Assembly (NCBI GenBank): GCA_964621215.1
Contig: CAZULF010000066.1
Span: 1 to 11,787 of the forward strand
Length of the DNA: 11,787 bases
DNA from: CAZULF01 sp964621215
GTDB lineage: Bacteria > Pseudomonadota > Gammaproteobacteria > UBA1113
Direction: 5' to 3'
Made by a program: the position numbers and the translations under genes. A model generated the notes under the pieces. The model saw only the letters and a program-made list of their open reading frames with translations. It had not been told where the DNA came from and made no database searches. This document shows, piece after piece, positions 1 through 6,316 of this stretch. The first letter of the stretch is position 1, and every line of letters starts with the position of its first letter.

Positions 1-1170
1 GGCATCAAGCTTTTTAGCAAGATGATCCGAGTAACGAATGAGATAGGGAGTCGTAAAGGTCGTAATTCCGGCAACAGCGACAATGATGGGATAAAGCTGT
101 TCATTAATGGCTTTTAATACGAATCCAAGACCGATAATAATGAAGGAAAATTCACCCACTTGTGCCATGCCGAACCCAACTCGTAATGACGTCGTTAAAC
201 TTTGACCGCTGAGAAAGGCACCCAATCCTGTGCTGAGTAGTTTGCCAATAATAGTGATAACCGTAAATAATAAAACAATTTGCCAGTTTTGGATAATAAC
301 TTGTGGGTCGATCAGCATACCGATAGAAATAAAGAAAATAGCGGCAAACATATTGCGAATGGGTTTGATATTAGTTTCTATCCGATGAATGAGCGGTGTT
401 TCGGCTAAAATAGAACCCATGATAAACGCGCCCAAAGCCGCAGAATAATGAAAGTTGACAGCAACAGAAACCAGCAATAAGCAGAGACCAATACTCACCA
501 AAATCAAAGTTTCATCATTAGCATATTGCATAATACGACGTAAAAATGGCGGGATTAAAAAATAACCGGCGATGAACCAACCGCCAATGACAAGTATTAA
601 TTTCCCCGCCGCCCATAGAATATCTAACGACAATATATTCTTGGTGGTAACGATGGTGGATAATGCCACTAACAATAAAATGGCAAGCAAATCTTCAACA
701 ACCAATATACCGAATATAATTTCGGCGAAGCGTTTTTTAGTTAAACCCAACTCATCAATGGCTTTGATGATAATAGTGGTAGATGAAATAGATAACGCTG
801 CTCCGAGAAATAAACAATCATTAAACGACCAACCTAGTAATTTACCAACATAAAAACCGATAAAAAGCATAAGCACCACTTCAAACAAACCCGTGATGCA
901 GGATGAAAAACCGACTTTGGCAAGTTTATGAAAGCTGAACTCCAAGCCCAATGAAAACATCAGAAAGATCACGCCCAGTTCAGATAAGGTTTTGATGCTT
1001 GCTAGATCATGAACCAGAGCATACGGAGGCGTATAAGGCCCGATGATGATGCCAGCAATCAAATATCCCAATACGACGGGCTGATGTATGCGCTGACATA
1101 ACAGCGTGATGAGCCCGGCTATGCAAAGCATAATCATCAGATCATAAATGAGCGGCGGTAATGAATGCAT
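1..1170 (-). CDS. CPA2-family monovalent cation/proton antiporter, KefB/KefC-like (C-terminus off window)
   Basis: The minus strand is open without a stop from an ATG at 1170 to the window edge, 390 codons. The product is an inner-membrane protein of about 11-12 hydrophobic segments matching the Na+/H+ exchanger domain of the CPA2 (Kef/YbaL) group, which exchanges K+ or Na+ for protons. Visible family signatures are the N-terminal QPVVLGYLIAGIIIGP segment, LGVIFLMFSLGLEF, the ISSTTIII segment followed by VVEDLLAILLL, which carries the acidic ion-binding region, and GMAQVGEFSFII. An AAGGGA ribosome site lies 8 nt before the ATG. Kef-type proteins often carry a C-terminal TrkA-N (RCK) domain; whether this one does lies outside the window. 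The ion cannot be told from the sequence. The family is confident; the specific symbol is not. Confidence 0.93.
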   Translation of the reverse strand, partial: MHSLPPLIYDLMIMLCIAGLITLLCQRIHQPVVLGYLIAGIIIGPYTPPYALVHDLASIKTLSELGVIFLMFSLGLEFSFHKLAKVGFSSCITGLFEVVLMLFIGFYVGKLLGWSFNDCLFLGAALSISSTTIIIKAIDELGLTKKRFAEIIFGILVVEDLLAILLLVALSTIVTTKNILSLDILWAAGKLILVIGGWFIAGYFLIPPFLRRIMQYANDETLILVSIGLCLLLVSVAVNFHYSAALGAFIMGSILAETPLIHRIETNIKPIRNMFAAIFFISIGMLIDPQVIIQNWQIVLLFTVITIIGKLLSTGLGAFLSGQSLTTSLRVGFGMAQVGEFSFIIIGLGFVLKAINEQLYPIIVAVAGITTFTTPYLIRYSDHLAKKLDA

Positions 1171-1246
1171 ACTGTTATTCCCTTAAGTTCGTTGACGCGC
1201 CTGTAAGAATCTTTTTTCACGCCCTCGATGCCATAGCTCTTTAGCT

Positions 1247-1276
1247 ATTATATACTTATTCATACCTGAAGGTCAC
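1247..1276 (-). promoter_or_regulatory. Probable promoter of the antiporter gene
   Basis: Read on the minus strand, a perfect TATAAT lies at 1252-1247 with GTGACC (4 of 6 consensus positions) 18 nt upstream at 1276-1271. Transcription would start near 1240, about 70 nt before the antiporter ATG. A perfect 6-bp dyad, ATAGCT-CTTT-AGCTAT (1233-1248), covers the expected start point and touches the -10 box, so it could be an operator or a 5' UTR hairpin. The assignment is by consensus only. Confidence 0.45.
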
Positions 1277-1280
1277 TATA

Positions 1281-1420
1281 TGTAGCCTGGATGGAGCGAA
1301 GCGGAATCCGGGGAAAATTGCCTTGAGCCAATGTAGCCCGTCATTAGCCGCGCTCGAAATTTCAATATTATTGTTGTTCTTTCACGCGGCGTAATGCGGG
1401 ACTCCTGCACGGGATAGCGC
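1281..1420. repeat. REP-like extragenic palindromic repeat cluster
   Basis: The 347-bp gap between the antiporter and the J-domain gene holds no credible gene. Its centre contains two hairpin elements. The first has arms CCTGGAT (1286-1292) and ATCCGGG (1306-1312), pairing with one G-U around an inner GC-GAA-GC. The second has arms CCCGTCATTAGCCGCG (1337-1352) and CGCGGCGTAATGCGGG (1385-1400), complementary apart from one inserted and one missing base. Elements of the GGATGGAGCGAAGCGGAATCC type are familiar dispersed extragenic repeats in gammaproteobacteria. The GC-rich block stands out against its AT-rich surroundings. A partial copy lies after parE at 6299-6311. Confidence 0.7.
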
Positions 1421-1517
1421 AAAGAAAAAAGCCAGAGTTGCCGAGAGTCTATTCCTGTGTTATATTTGCACACCTTATATAAATTGAATAATTCTATGAC
1501 TGTTTAGGAGATTAATA

Positions 1518-1787
1518 ATGTTCTCACATTATGCCTTGTTAGGTATTCAAGACGATGCGACAGATGATCAAATTAAAGCTGGCTTTAAAACTCAATGTTT
1601 AATTTGGCATCCTGATAAAGTGATAAATTGGGCAAAAACAGAGGAGGAGCAAGCGACTTGTCAACAGATTTTTCAGCTTTTAGAACCTGCAAAAGAAGCA
1701 TTATTGGATCACGAGAAACGGGCAACATATGATTTGCAGCTTAAATTTAGTCGTCACTTCATTGGAACCACTCACTATGCAAGATGA
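1518..1787 (+). CDS. J-domain protein (DnaJ-type co-chaperone domain), probably the 5' part of a disrupted gene
   Basis: An 89-residue ORF whose residues 3-75 form a J domain: helix I YALLGI, helix II ending in the diagnostic HPD tripeptide at residues 31-33 (IWHPDK), then helix III and a closing RATYDLQL. J domains bind Hsp70/DnaK and stimulate its ATPase; the rest of the protein normally picks the client. A strong AGGAGA ribosome site lies 6 nt before the ATG, so this start is secure. The ORF ends just after the J domain and overlaps the next ORF (ATG at 1777) by 11 nt in a different frame. Either this is a stand-alone J protein translationally coupled to its neighbour, or a one-base change has split an approximately 400-residue fusion. 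The second reading is favoured because the partner ORF is itself broken. Confidence 0.75.
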   Translation: MFSHYALLGIQDDATDDQIKAGFKTQCLIWHPDKVINWAKTEEEQATCQQIFQLLEPAKEALLDHEKRATYDLQLKFSRHFIGTTHYAR

Positions 1788-2718
1788 TGATCTCAAACGC
1801 AAATGGAGGACGTTAACAACTCAATACCAACAGTATGTCACTTCGCAAAACGATCCTAGAATTTTGTTGTCCCAACAACAAGCTGAAAATACAACATTAC
1901 AAAAGATAATTTCAGATCAGCGTCAAACAATAGTTAATCTACAATTCCACTTACAAGCAACAGAAACTGAGTTAAGCACCCTACGTCAACAAGTAGCTCA
2001 GTATGAATAATTAAAAGCAGCATTAGGAAAATTAAATCAACAACATAGTTGTGCCAGTGCTTCATCATCCCAGTCCAGTGTCCATCATTCTGCATTCATC
2101 CCTACCAGGCAAGCAGAATCAGCAAGCAAGACACATGATAAGAGTGCTAGATCAGCTCCGTCAGCTACAGCATCATCTTCATCTTCAAGTTCGTATGGAA
2201 GCAGACCAGTAAAGCCACCTGCCATGTTTCACTCATCTTCATCTATATCTAAACTTTCAGCAGAGGGATTAGAAAAAATATATTGGATAATAAATACCTT
2301 TGAGAAAAAATATCATAAGCTTTGTAAAATAAGGATTCAATTTTCTACTAAAGACGCAGTAAAACAACTTAAAGAGGTTTTGGGTAAGCAGCAACCCACA
2401 CGTCCTGATTTTGTATTACTCTATCATACTGATACAATTGGGTATTTAGAAATCAATTTTTCTTGTAACACATATAATCGAGCCAATTCTCGGCAGGAGG
2501 AAGCAATATCAACTATAGACAACCTATACAAACGTGTAGATATTTCTCATGCTACCCACGAGATTCGCGGTTCGGATACTGAAGAAATCGAAGCCGCACT
2601 GATTCCACAGAACATTCGTGACCTGCAAAAGCAATGGATTGTAGACCACCCCAATAGTGGTACCTCAGCGCATGAAGAAGCGTTCACTTCAGTTGCTGGG
2701 TCACCCCGCAATCGTTAA
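1777..2718 (+). pseudogene. Coiled-coil / Ser-rich protein with internal ochre stop, likely continuation of the J-domain gene
   Basis: One frame is open from ATG 1777 to TAA 2718 except for TAA at 2008-2010. Before the stop the product is a Gln/Leu-rich coiled coil (...LSTLRQQVAQYE). Immediately after it the same heptad character resumes (LKAALGKLNQQ), followed by a Ser/Ala linker with a run of eight serines, then a globular segment of about 160 residues (2224-2718) of unknown family. A CAA to TAA change would explain the stop. A re-start at ATG 2224 is possible, but no convincing ribosome site precedes it. With the J-domain ORF the span is 1201 nt, 400 codons plus one base, as expected if one base was gained. 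I do not recognise the C-terminal domain. A J-domain, coiled-coil, low-complexity layout is known in secreted effectors, but nothing here shows secretion. Confidence 0.6.
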
Positions 2719-2732
2719 TGTTGAAACACGAG

Positions 2733-2759
2733 TTATCTGTCGATTAATCAACAAGATAA
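2733..2759. repeat. Imperfect dyad downstream of the coiled-coil gene
   Basis: TTATCT-GTCGATT and AATCAACA-AGATAA are complementary except for one mismatch and a one-base bulge, centred on GATTAATC (2742-2749). The dyad lies 15 nt after the stop codon at 2716-2718. No T-tract follows, so it is not a classical terminator. It may be a weak terminator hairpin or another protein-binding site in front of the ATPase gene. Confidence 0.35.
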
Positions 2760-2776
2760 TGTATGTTGTTAGTTTT

Positions 2777-2876
2777 CACCCCCTCATAAGGTGTTGAAAA
2801 TATGAAATACAACCCCTTATAAAGTTGTGTATTCTTGACTTTCATCCCTTTATAGAGTAATATAATCTGTAGGGGG
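2777..2876 (+). repeat. Three tandem 33-bp iteron-like repeats in the ATPase promoter
   Basis: Degenerate units start at 2777, 2810 and 2843, exactly 33 bp apart (about three helical turns). Their shared cores are CACCCCCTCATAAGGTG, CAACCCCTTATAAAGTTG and CATCCCTTTATAGAGTAAT. The first two have complementary ends (CACC/GGTG and CAAC/GTTG), so each unit is also a dyad. AGGGGGTG at 2871-2878, which holds the ribosome site of the ATPase gene, is the exact reverse complement of CACCCCCT in unit 1. The phasing suggests a protein binding cooperatively along one face of the helix. The third unit lies in the -35/-10 spacer. Confidence 0.65.
2835..2866 (+). promoter_or_regulatory. Promoter of the DUF4143 ATPase gene
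   Basis: TTGACT (2835-2840) is followed after 17 nt by TAATAT (2858-2863), which overlaps a perfect TATAAT (2861-2866, 20-nt spacing). Transcription would start near 2870-2873, leaving an untranslated leader of only about 11-14 nt that includes the AGGGGG ribosome site. The third 33-bp repeat fills the spacer, so occupation of that site should block RNA polymerase. Repression is inferred from this geometry. Confidence 0.55.
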
Positions 2877-2883
2877 TGTTCGT

Positions 2884-4206
2884 ATGGACCAAGAAAAATA
2901 TGTGAGTTTGATTGTTGAGTGGCAGAATATTATAAGAACTGTCACGGGTATCGAACGCGTGTATGATACTCAGCTGCTTGAAGCGGCTCAATCAAAACCC
3001 ATTAAGGTCATTACGGGCTTTCGTCGTGCGGGTAAATCTTTCGTGGTCCAGCGAGTTGCCAATACGTTAATGAAAAATCAAATTTATCCGCTTGATAATA
3101 TTCTTTATTTAAATTTTGAAGACTACCGTTTAGCAGAGGTCAATACCATTGTGGCTTTAGATAATATTGTGCAAATGTTTTTGCGCGATATGGCAGTAGT
3201 CGGGAAAAAATTACTCATCTTTGATGAAATACAAAAAGTACATGATTGGGATAAATTGGTCAGAACCCTTTATGAAAAAGACCAAGACATTGAAATATTT
3301 TTAACGGGTTCAAACTCTGAATTATTGTCTTCAGAAATTGGTAGCAACTTGGCCGGACGCTTTATTGAATTTGAAATTTTACCGTTTGGATTTGATGAGG
3401 TGTTGAGTTATAAAAACATCTTGATTCCATCATCAATCGCTTACCATAAACAAGCTATCGAAATTATGAGTGCATTCAACGAGTATTTAAAGTTCGGTGG
3501 GTTACCGGAAGTATTGACAATCCGAAATGAGGAAACAAAATATTCTTATATACAAGGGATTATCAGCAAAGTTATTTTAGATGACATTGTCGAGCGCTTT
3601 GATGTGCGGCAAGTCGATGTACTTGAGCAGATATTACGATATTTAATGCTGAGTATTGGGACTATCATTTCACCCTTGCGTTTAAGCCATCATCTTAATA
3701 ATGCAGGAGTTAATATTAAATCAGACACAGTGTCGACTTATATTGATTATATTGTTAAAGCATTTGCTGTTTTTGAGGTTGAGAAATTTGATTGGAAATT
3801 ACAGCGAGTTTTTTCCAAAAATAAAAAATATTATGCGGTGGATCCTGGGTTGATTAATCTTTTCGGTAATACCGGCACTAATTATGCTAGGCAATTAGAA
3901 AATGTTGTTTATCTAAAGTTAAGAAGACTATATCCACATATTTATTATGGAGCTTTAGCCAACGGTACAGAAATTGATTTTATTACTAAAACTAGAAATG
4001 GACAGTTTATGAAGTATCAAATTAGTAAAACCCTACATGCGGAGAATACCAAAAGAGAGTTGACTTCATTGGCTCAATCCGACCAATATTTAGGTAAAGG
4101 CAATAATATTCTATTAACGTTAGATGAGAGAGAAGAAACACTGAATTACGAAGGATGCGAAATTCAAAAGAAAAATCTTGTTAGATGGATGTTAGCGAAT
4201 GATTAA
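2884..4206 (+). CDS. AAA-type ATPase with C-terminal DUF4143 domain (COG1373-like)
   Basis: This 440-residue protein has the N-terminal AAA ATPase and C-terminal DUF4143 layout of the widespread COG1373 group. Visible motifs are Walker A GFRRAGKS (45-52), Walker B LLIFDEIQ (110-117), a sensor-like LTGSNSELL (140-148) and LAGRF with a candidate arginine finger (R159). A small helical domain follows. The C-terminus keeps the PD-(D/E)XK-like pattern of DUF4143: ENVVYLKLRR (339-348), EIDF (363-366) and Q379, where an active nuclease would have E/Q-x-K. The length fits the family. An AGGGGG site precedes the start. The role of these ATPases is not firmly known; they are common in accessory DNA. 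The gene has its own promoter with three phased repeats and ends 4 bp inside the convergent reductase gene, with no terminator between them. Confidence 0.9.
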   Translation: MDQEKYVSLIVEWQNIIRTVTGIERVYDTQLLEAAQSKPIKVITGFRRAGKSFVVQRVANTLMKNQIYPLDNILYLNFEDYRLAEVNTIVALDNIVQMFLRDMAVVGKKLLIFDEIQKVHDWDKLVRTLYEKDQDIEIFLTGSNSELLSSEIGSNLAGRFIEFEILPFGFDEVLSYKNILIPSSIAYHKQAIEIMSAFNEYLKFGGLPEVLTIRNEETKYSYIQGIISKVILDDIVERFDVRQVDVLEQILRYLMLSIGTIISPLRLSHHLNNAGVNIKSDTVSTYIDYIVKAFAVFEVEKFDWKLQRVFSKNKKYYAVDPGLINLFGNTGTNYARQLENVVYLKLRRLYPHIYYGALANGTEIDFITKTRNGQFMKYQISKTLHAENTKRELTSLAQSDQYLGKGNNILLTLDEREETLNYEGCEIQKKNLVRWMLAND

Positions 4207-5792
4207 AGCCGTTTTATCACTGCCGCACCTTCGGTCAGGTTTATTTTACTGTTGCACGGCAATCTCTCATTAAACTTGGTTTTTTCTCGTGTTTCTTGTC
4301 CGCAGAAAATTGAAAATTTTGTCCAACCATCCTCTTTTGTGACATTTTGTGCAGTAAGGCTAGCACCATTTAGACCTAAATGAATATTGCCCTTTATCAC
4401 GTCTTCAAGTTGTTCAGGAGCTTTAAAATCTAATTGTAAAGTGTGTTGGTGTCCCTTTATATTAGACCACCCTGTATAAACAACGATTCCTTTTGTTGAT
4501 GGTTGTAACATCCACAACATAGTATGAGTGAAATCGTTTTCTGCTAATATTCCTAAATTAAGCATGTCTCCATTCTTAGGTTGAGCTAACGAAGTATCTT
4601 TTACTAACTCTATTGTGGTGGTGGCAGTAAACAGTTGATTCCAACAACTGGTTATTTGAAAAGGTACACCATCAAGTTGGATATACTCATTCTCGGATAA
4701 CTTATATTCTCCCCTATTATAACAAGTTAATTCTATTGTGGCTTTTTCATCATCCTGTGTAACGCTTGTTATTTCGATGATGCCGTGTGAATAACCAGAA
4801 AAATAACAAAATAAATCTTGTTTCTTGAGTAATTCAGACTGCAAATTTTGTGCAGTGAGCTGAGGGATTGGAGAGAAAATTAATTGAGAGTTGATGTATG
4901 CTAAAAAAGGAGTTTTAATGCCATGTTGAGTTGCTATGGCAAGCAGATTACTCACTATGTATTTCACTTCGATGTCACGCCCAGCTATCAAATCAAGATA
5001 CATACTAGGATAATATTCACCTTGTTTAGCTGTATCGGCTAATAAAGTTTGAATTATATCCTTTGGAATAATTATCGAATCGCGCCCTGCGATTTTAATA
5101 ATTTCTCGCATGAGTGTTTCAATAAAACTTTTATAAGGTTCTTCTGTGGATAGCGGCAAAGCCGAAAGGCGGCACAATGTGCTGAGAGTATTGAAGGTAG
5201 CATTCCACAAAAGCTTCAGGTATCGAATTTCTTTAACGCTATTTGATATAATAACTTCAGGTTTAGTTCCCGAATATGCTGCGAAAGCATTTCCTATCAT
5301 GTCACATACATATTGATGCTCCGGTTTAAGCGCGGCTAACTTTAATGCGCCTATAATGGGAACATTAACATGCCCTGGTTCAGCGGTTCGTAGTGCTCGA
5401 ATAGTGACAACTGCAGCGATAATGGGATTATTGGGTAATAGCGCTTGTATTTCTTCTTCCGCTCCAATCCCATTTTGCATGACGAGAACCGCCGTATTGT
5501 CATTTGCCAAAGAGGGTAAACTTTCGCGAAGTGAATCATTGGCAGTGGTTTTTAGAGTAATAATAATCAAATCCGCATCTTTAGGAAGCGTCTCGATTGA
5601 TGAATGAATCGAAGGTGACGAAGATTCTAACACTATAGAATCAGTTAGATGAACGTGGAAACTGTTTCCGCTAGATTTAATTGCATCATGAGTCGTCGGA
5701 CTCATTAAATAAGAGACATCATATCCAGCCGAACGAAAAAATTCACCATAGGCTATGCCAACCGCACCAGCGCCCAAAATTATTGCTTTCAT
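4203..5792 (-). CDS. Ketopantoate-reductase-family protein fused to a riboflavin-synthase-like (lumazine-binding) C-terminal region
   Basis: Residues 1-315 are a full ApbA/PanE-type NADP-dependent reductase. There is a Rossmann GAGAVG (7-12), MQNGIG (105-110), the catalytic-lysine helix K193-LLWN-ATFN with N197 and N201, PSM (262-264), and E275 in the segment matching PanE Glu256. PanE reduces 2-dehydropantoate to pantoate, but related enzymes use other 2-oxo acids, so the substrate is open. PanE ends near residue 300; this protein is 529 residues. Residues 330-529 hold two repeats of about 95 residues, each with GI(I/V), then a Gly-containing turn (QLDGVPFQITS, GLNGASLTAQN), a Thr-rich strand and a closing NL (GDMLNLG, SKINLTEG). 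This is the plan of the two riboflavin synthase barrels, though the GHxVxGH catalytic segment is missing. The gene lies 15 bp after the toxin remnant, with AAGGA before its ATG, and may share the antitoxin transcript. Confidence 0.82.
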   Translation of the reverse strand: MKAIILGAGAVGIAYGEFFRSAGYDVSYLMSPTTHDAIKSSGNSFHVHLTDSIVLESSSPSIHSSIETLPKDADLIIITLKTTANDSLRESLPSLANDNTAVLVMQNGIGAEEEIQALLPNNPIIAAVVTIRALRTAEPGHVNVPIIGALKLAALKPEHQYVCDMIGNAFAAYSGTKPEVIISNSVKEIRYLKLLWNATFNTLSTLCRLSALPLSTEEPYKSFIETLMREIIKIAGRDSIIIPKDIIQTLLADTAKQGEYYPSMYLDLIAGRDIEVKYIVSNLLAIATQHGIKTPFLAYINSQLIFSPIPQLTAQNLQSELLKKQDLFCYFSGYSHGIIEITSVTQDDEKATIELTCYNRGEYKLSENEYIQLDGVPFQITSCWNQLFTATTTIELVKDTSLAQPKNGDMLNLGILAENDFTHTMLWMLQPSTKGIVVYTGWSNIKGHQHTLQLDFKAPEQLEDVIKGNIHLGLNGASLTAQNVTKEDGWTKFSIFCGQETREKTKFNERLPCNSKINLTEGAAVIKRL

Positions 5793-5807
5793 TGTTATTT
5801 TTCCTTA

Positions 5808-5906
5808 TTACTCATCCCACGGACAAATGATCTCCAGTGAAGGATATTGGAAATCGTTCACATTGCGAGTTATTCAATGGGCATTAGCATCGAGTAAGTA
5901 ACTCAT
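5808..5906 (-). pseudogene. Remnant of a VapC-like PIN-domain toxin gene
   Basis: The antitoxin stop codon overlaps a new ATG in the order ATGA, the usual coupling of antitoxin to toxin. The following 33 codons read MSYLLDANAH, a stop, then ITRNVNDFQYPSLEIICPWDE and a final TAA. The first part is the start of a PIN toxin (consensus MYLLDTNV, with the first catalytic Asp). The last part is the typical C-terminus of the same family (VTRN-x-DF ... EVINPW). The roughly 100 residues between, with the other acidic residues, are gone. Only the two ends of the toxin gene remain, in register, joined at a stop. It cannot encode an active nuclease. Confidence 0.75.
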
Positions 5907-6154
5907 AAATCCGCATCTCTTGTGGTAGAGGTATCATGCTTGAGAATCAGGCGAGTTTTTGCTAGTGGTGATTGCCGTAAAAATGCAATAAACGAAGGTT
6001 TCGATTTTTTTAGTAACCTCTTGTAATCGTTTGTTGAAATAACCACAACGGCTGGCTTCCCTTTTAGGATAATTTCTTGAGGTCCATGTAATGAAGCCTC
6101 TTTCAGGACTTCACTCAGTCGAGCCTTAGCCTCTTGTAATTGCCAACTTTGCAT
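5903..6154 (-). CDS. Phd/YefM-family antitoxin (type II toxin-antitoxin), partner toxin deleted
   Basis: An 83-residue protein beginning MQSWQLQEAKARLSEVL, the DNA-binding N-terminus of the Phd/YefM fold. IILKGKPAVVVISTNDYKRLL (28-48) follows, then a C-terminal toxin-binding tail, SFIAFLRQSPLAK, ending in DADL. The length is normal and the ORF is intact. AGAGGG precedes the ATG by 4 nt. Such antitoxins pair with RelE- or, as here, VapC/PIN-type toxins and repress their own operon. The overlap with the toxin remnant shows the original antitoxin-toxin order. Without the toxin it may persist as an orphan antitoxin acting against related toxins elsewhere, or simply as a local repressor. A perfect TATAAT at 6197-6192, with no good -35 box, is a possible -10 for this operon. 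Confidence 0.9.
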   Translation of the reverse strand: MQSWQLQEAKARLSEVLKEASLHGPQEIILKGKPAVVVISTNDYKRLLKKSKPSFIAFLRQSPLAKTRLILKHDTSTTRDADL

Positions 6155-6240
6155 AATTCCCTCTGTTTTCTCTAAAAAACTAGTCTAACGGATTATAGTT
6201 TGGCTTAAATAAGACTATATTGCAATGAGTAAGGATAATA

Positions 6241-6311
6241 TAGGTGGGACCTACGCGCAGGATACTACGAGCATGTATATCATAATCTCGATGCACTTTA
6301 ATGCGGGCTAC
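6241..6311. repeat. REP-like remnant downstream of parE
   Basis: TAATGCGGGCTAC (6299-6311) is the reverse complement of GTAGCCCGCATTA. That motif also occurs, with one extra T, in the repeat cluster near 1333-1346. A short dyad, TAGGT-GGG-ACCTA (6241-6253), lies at the other end. The block lies between the parE stop and the antitoxin promoter and contains no gene. Without a T-tract it is not an obvious terminator, although hairpins of this kind can protect mRNA ends. Confidence 0.4.
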
Positions 6312-6316
6312 TTGTT

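Noticed and set aside
572..853. Plus-strand ORF within the antiporter gene
   Set aside because: It is antisense to a clear membrane-transporter frame and shows no family features.
1276..1473. A 65-codon minus-strand ORF in the antiporter/J-domain gap
   Set aside because: It lies over the REP-like hairpins, has no ribosome site, and its product has no recognisable pattern.
1729..1790. Programmed +1 frameshift joining the J domain to the coiled coil
   Set aside because: No recognised slippery codon with a stop or stimulatory structure is visible, and the downstream ochre codon points to decay instead.
4203..4206. Shared terminator between the convergent ATPase and reductase genes
   Set aside because: The genes overlap by 4 bp and no hairpin with a T-tract is seen at the junction.
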